Positions 61,268 through 64,000 of a stretch of DNA of 64,000 nucleotides are shown here, one piece after another. The DNA is from MWCR01 sp049325475. Its GTDB lineage: Bacteria; Patescibacteriota; Patescibacteriia; 2-12-FULL-60-25. How positions within the stretch are numbered: the first letter of the stretch is position 1; the number at the start of each line of letters is the position of its first letter. The notes under the pieces are model-generated. The model saw only the letters and a program-made list of their open reading frames with translations. It did no database searches and was not told the origin of the DNA. Position numbers and translations under genes: made by a program. The stretch spans positions 39,364 through 103,363 of the forward strand of contig JBMOLN010000001.1 in the NCBI GenBank assembly GCA_049325475.1. The letters run 5' to 3'.

Positions 61268-61308
61268 TATAATAGGGACGCTTGACAATATTCCAATATC
61301 TTGTTAAG
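61268..61308 (+). promoter_or_regulatory. Extended -10 with adjoining inverted repeat
   Basis: TGGTATAAT (61265-61273) is followed by the inverted repeat CTTGACAATATT..TATCTTGTTAAG (61281-61308), which could be an operator. No plus-strand gene follows. Confidence 0.4.
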
Positions 61309-61311
61309 AAA

Positions 61312-61337
61312 CCAAAAACCCCGCGCTAACGGGGAGT
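61312..61337 (-). terminator. Terminator before the chaperone gene
   Basis: Minus-strand CCCCG-TTAGCG-CGGGG then TTTTT, just after the small open frame at 61351-61515. Confidence 0.75.
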
Positions 61338-61350
61338 CTGGTAAAAGCTG

Positions 61351-61515
61351 TTACACTTTTGTTAGTTTGGCGGGTCGCTGTTTACGGCGGCCTTTTTGTT
61401 TTAGCTTGGCTTTCCAAAGTGCTTGCGCTTTCTTTGAGGAATCCCAGCAAAACGCACGGAGATTATAGTCTCTCGCATAAAGGCGTTCGCCATTAACAGT
61501 GATCCAATTTGCCTG
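61351..61515 (-). pseudogene. Possible remnant of a small basic gene
   Basis: An open frame of 54 codons (NWITVNGERLYARDYNLRAF.., ..AQALWKAKLKQKGRRKQRPA) with convincing protein character and a terminator right behind its stop, but no ATG, GTG or TTG in frame. It may be the 3' part of a deleted gene or start at an unusual codon. Confidence 0.45.
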
Positions 61516-61529
61516 TCAATAACAAAACA

Positions 61530-61554
61530 AACTATCCAGAAATTCCGGATAGTT
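61530..61554 (-). terminator. Terminator of the amidase gene
   Basis: AACTATCC and GGATAGTT with GAA/TTC extension form a near-perfect 12-bp stem, followed on the minus strand by TGTTTTG. Confidence 0.7.
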
Positions 61555-61592
61555 CAAAATCGTTCACATCTTTGGCCAAACCTGTACATTTT

Positions 61593-62174
61593 TTAAAAAT
61601 CTATGCAATCGAAGTATTTGGCTATCCCCTCGGCCGCCTTACGGGCGTCAATCTCCATGTCTTCCTTGGAAGTCACAAAGCCGGCTTCAATGAGTAAAGC
61701 AAGCGGGTTTGTGTCGCGAACCATGCCCACGCGCGAAAAGCGCGAATCCCTGTCATCAAAAGCTCCCCCGTTCCATATCGGCACGCCGGTAACCTCGGAA
61801 TAAGCCTTGCTCATCTCCACCGCCTCACGCCGTGCCACCTCGCTTCCGCCCATGTAAACGGTGGTAACGCCCCGAATCGTGCCTCTGCTGGCCCAATTAC
61901 CATGAATAGAGAGCAGGTAATCACGCCATGTCTTACTGCGTGCGTTGATCCAGTTTATGCGGTTCACAAGATTGCGGTTACTGGACCAGTCCGTAACGAA
62001 CTTGTCAGGCACGAGTAAGATCTCCCACTTCTTGTTGCCTGCCTTGTCCACCTGCGCGTCAAGCATGTGGTGCAGGTAACCCCAAATCCACCGAGACCAT
62101 TGGACCTCGGTTTTGTAGCCATACGCGCCCGGGTATTTCAGGCTATGGCCTAAATCTATAAAAAGTTTTTTCAT
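61593..62174 (-). CDS. N-acetylmuramoyl-L-alanine amidase, prophage endolysin
   Basis: A 193-residue zinc amidase of the Amidase_3 type that would cut the cell wall at lysis. Zinc ligands and catalytic acid: DLGHS (His), LLSIHGN (His) and LLIEAGFVTSKED (Glu). WNGGAFDDRDSRFSRVGMVRDTNP is typical of the domain. There is no signal peptide, so a holin is needed. ATG 62174 gives the normal start; the frame opens at 62213. Two holin-like genes lie upstream on the same strand. Confidence 0.92.
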   Translation of the reverse strand: MKKLFIDLGHSLKYPGAYGYKTEVQWSRWIWGYLHHMLDAQVDKAGNKKWEILLVPDKFVTDWSSNRNLVNRINWINARSKTWRDYLLSIHGNWASRGTIRGVTTVYMGGSEVARREAVEMSKAYSEVTGVPIWNGGAFDDRDSRFSRVGMVRDTNPLALLIEAGFVTSKEDMEIDARKAAEGIAKYFDCIDF

Positions 62175-62285
62175 ATTGTCGCCTCTGCCCTGGCTGAGTA
62201 CCAAGGGCAGCAACGGAATACGACTAAAACGTCATCTTTTCCAGCCTTTCAGCGATGAAAAGCGGGATGATTCCGTAAATCTGGA

Positions 62286-62588
62286 TTAATCGGCACTCTC
62301 GGAGGGTTCGAGCGATTTTAGAGCTGTTTTGAGCTTCTCAATCTCGTAATTATCAGCCGTCTCAACGGTCAATGATAACGGCGGTGCTTCCATGCCTTTA
62401 ACGGCATAATAAGCGTCGCGCAAAGGCTTCAAAACGCTGTCCTCGCCGTTCATGGAGACCTCAAGGTCAACTAAACGGGAGTCCAAAGCGCCTCCGCCCT
62501 CAAGGTGAAAATTCACCTGTCCCTCGGCTACATCGGCATTACAGCCCAAATAGGCGGCATACAACTTAACGATATTCTCTTTATCCAT
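62286..62588 (-). CDS. Prophage protein of unknown function, 100 aa
   Basis: A soluble acidic protein (MDKENIVKLYAAYLGCNADV.., ..LKTALKSLEPSESAD), not recognised. The frame continues upstream to 62678, but the ATG at 62586-62588 starts the protein-like part. It lies between the endolysin and the small-gene cluster. Confidence 0.65.
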   Translation of the reverse strand: MDKENIVKLYAAYLGCNADVAEGQVNFHLEGGGALDSRLVDLEVSMNGEDSVLKPLRDAYYAVKGMEAPPLSLTVETADNYEIEKLKTALKSLEPSESAD

Positions 62589-62725
62589 ACTGTTTGAGTT
62601 ATGAATTAGCGTCGATAAGGGTGGGGCCCCACCCGTCGACAGGGGCGTGGAACGAGTTACGCCCGCCGAGTTTCCCAACTATGTTCTCGGTGGGAGGCCG
62701 ACAGATGTAGAGTCCGTCGGCAAGG

Positions 62726-62959
62726 TTAAGCGGCGCTCGTATTGCGGATCATGAGGATACCCATGTCCCATAGTTCGATTGCCTCAAGAGGTACGTGTTT
62801 GTGCTCTCCATTCACTTCGCAGTAAATGGGGAGCTCGGGAAACTCCACCTGCATGTCTCGAAGCATGGCGAGACGTTTCATGGTGAAGCGCAACGGACGG
62901 CGTTGAGTATCCAGAATGGTTACATCAACAGAGGGGCGGTGTTGAAGGTAGGTTTTCAT
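62726..62959 (-). CDS. Prophage protein of unknown function, 77 aa
   Basis: A small beta-rich soluble protein (MKTYLQHRPSVDVTILDTQ.., YCEVNGEHKHVPLEAIELWD). Ribosome site AAAGGA before ATG 62957-62959. It overlaps the upstream zinc-finger gene by 35 nt. A +1 frame stays open for 49 codons past its end. Confidence 0.65.
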   Translation of the reverse strand: MKTYLQHRPSVDVTILDTQRRPLRFTMKRLAMLRDMQVEFPELPIYCEVNGEHKHVPLEAIELWDMGILMIRNTSAA

Positions 62960-63128
62960 TGTCCATCCTTTCGCGGGCAAAATCCCGAAGTGAGATGTTT
63001 TTGTTCGAGTAGCTCCAGAGTTCGAGCAGTCTCCCGCAACGCTCGGAACATACCCCATGAGAGATGAGCCCGTCATCGAGCTTTCCCTCGATCCATTCCT
63101 TACCGCAACTCAAACACTTCTTGCGCAT
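62925..63128 (-). CDS. Small zinc-finger prophage protein
   Basis: A 67-residue protein: CLSCGKEW and CSERCGRLL give four cysteines for one zinc, followed by a charged helix. GGAGG precedes the ATG by 5 nt. DNA or RNA binding is likely for this type of finger (inference). It overlaps the next gene by 35 nt. Confidence 0.7.
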   Translation of the reverse strand: MRKKCLSCGKEWIEGKLDDGLISHGVCSERCGRLLELWSYSNKNISLRDFARERMDNENLPSTPPLC

Positions 63129-63129
63129 G

Positions 63130-63303
63130 TCATCCTCCGTGTGAGCTTTTAATGAGCAGTTTCGGCTTTCTGCCTCGACGAAAAGCCTCTTGAATACTGA
63201 TTCTCTCCTCCTTTTCGACAGGTGTAATCACAACCTGTCCGTTTTGAAGTTCCATTTTGGCGATTTCCGCCAGCTGGTGCTTTTTCCTTTTGCTTTTTGC
63301 CAT
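63130..63303 (-). CDS. Small basic prophage protein, 57 aa
   Basis: Begins MAKSKRKKHQLAEIAKMEL, ends RRGRKPKLLIKSSHGG. GGAGG lies 5 nt before the ATG at 63301-63303, which decides against the longer frame (63363). The stop is 1 nt before the zinc-finger gene's start. Function unknown. Confidence 0.68.
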   Translation of the reverse strand: MAKSKRKKHQLAEIAKMELQNGQVVITPVEKEERISIQEAFRRGRKPKLLIKSSHGG

Positions 63304-63380
63304 TTCAACCTCCATGGCGCGGGTGGTAATGCATGTCTGCATTGAAAGAGCGAGTTTGACCACCTTGGCGCCATAGAGGT

Positions 63381-63650
63381 TTAAACGGATTGATTCTTGG
63401 TTTTGCAGTACTCCACGGCTTGTATCATCTTGCGGTCGGTTTCTCTGTATTCCCTCATGGTTTGCGTCATCTCACGAGTAGCGTCCGTATTCTCCTTGAT
63501 TTGGCTTCCCAAGGCGTTGTATGCCTCTTTATGGTCTTTTTGTATCTCTCGGTTAGTCTTGAGCTGATAAACGAATAATCCGGCCATTATCATCAATGAC
63601 CCCAAGCCAAGCCCTGCGTCTGCTAATGCCTTGATTATCCCCTCCTCCAT
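63381..63650 (-). CDS. Holin-like or spanin-like coiled-coil protein
   Basis: An 89-residue protein with one N-terminal membrane helix (GLGLGSLMIMAGLFVYQL) and a polar coiled coil (QKDHKEAYNALGSQIKENTD). This is the shape of some phage holins and of haemolysin XhlA-like proteins; position near the amidase supports a lysis role. Confidence 0.65.
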   Translation of the reverse strand: MEEGIIKALADAGLGLGSLMIMAGLFVYQLKTNREIQKDHKEAYNALGSQIKENTDATREMTQTMREYRETDRKMIQAVEYCKTKNQSV

Positions 63651-63652
63651 AT

Positions 63653-63949
63653 TTATTTATCGAGTAATTTATGCGTTCCATGAGCACCTGCCCAGATAAG
63701 GCCGGCCTCAAGGATCTTCACAAACACATCTTGCACGCTCTCCGGTGTGAGTGTGCCTGATACCAATCCCAAGAATACCACCGCCAGAGCCGAGAAAGCG
63801 GCCGCTGTGGCACGTAACGCGGGCTTATTGCCCTCGGTTATCCATTTAATTGATTCTGCGCGTTTAACAAGCTCTGTGGCTCCCCAAACGCCCGCGGCTC
63901 CCGTGGCGAGCAAGAGAGCGGTACTTAGTAATTGTATGAGTGTGTCCAT
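63653..63949 (-). CDS. Two-helix membrane protein, probable holin
   Basis: A 98-residue protein with hydrophobic segments at about 5-25 (LLSTALLLATGAAGVWGATE) and 48-65 (AAAFSALAVVFLGLVSGTL), and a weak third near the end. A small two- to three-helix protein next to an amidase is the usual holin layout. It ends 2 nt before the next gene's start. Confidence 0.7.
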   Translation of the reverse strand: MDTLIQLLSTALLLATGAAGVWGATELVKRAESIKWITEGNKPALRATAAAFSALAVVFLGLVSGTLTPESVQDVFVKILEAGLIWAGAHGTHKLLDK

Positions 63950-64000
63950 ATTATTAGTTAATAGTTATCTATAAATCGCTGATAATTCTCCGATACCGAG

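Noticed and set aside
63950..64000. C-terminal end of another prophage gene at the right edge
   Set aside because: Two minus-strand frames are open for 12-14 codons, too short to choose between them.
1..64000. CRISPR array or defence island
   Set aside because: The short repeats lack regular spacers of CRISPR size, and no cas, restriction or toxin-antitoxin gene was recognised.

Overview
The window looks like a chromosome segment of a Candidate Phyla Radiation (Patescibacteria) bacterium with a prophage at its right end. This lineage call is inference. It rests on a small cation-channel-free membrane protein of a type common in these genomes (6844-7026), very large secreted repeat proteins sharing a surface module, many tiny membrane proteins, standalone GIY-YIG nucleases, few biosynthetic genes, and moderately AT-rich DNA. 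The standard code is in use: TGA ends mreC and the PBP2 gene.

Left part (1-13 kb): a truncated DEAD-box helicase, typA, a secreted protein, a tRNA-Trp locus with two GIY-YIG genes and a broken tRNA-Trp copy, a hydrolase, a GrpB-like protein, a TspO-like membrane protein, and a complete zinc uptake operon (Zur-type regulator, a 38-residue cysteine peptide, znuA, znuC, znuB) behind a palindromic operator.

Middle part (11.7-41 kb): lipoprotein and surface proteins (408, 1174 and 1674 residues), a CofE-like ligase, an ITPase-like protein that converges on a candidate 130-nt structured RNA, MscL, a Kef-type antiporter, an L,D-transpeptidase, queH and tgt (queuosine), and a UvrD-like helicase-nuclease. 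Two GC-rich, strongly Shine-Dalgarno-led genes (19347-20030 and 29500-30633) stand out as likely imports.

Cell-shape and division block (41-51.5 kb): mreB-mreC-mreD-PBP2, then greA-serS-transglutaminase-aminotransferase-FemAB-ftsQ, tightly packed and probably co-transcribed in two units.

Prophage block (about 52-64 kb, nearly all on the minus strand): holin-like genes, amidase endolysin, tail assembly chaperone with a programmed -1 frameshift site, tape measure, hub-like protein, duplicated tail-tip proteins and a glycine-rich fibre. One plus-strand cargo gene has its own promoter. It starts right after ftsQ, where ftsA and ftsZ would often be found.

Between genes, the DNA is full of short repeats: five copies of an imperfect ~80-bp palindrome, G/C-run hairpins (one inserted in the broken tRNA), and degenerate short tandem arrays. 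Several promoters place an extended -10 element only 6-8 nt before the ATG, which suggests leaderless mRNAs.
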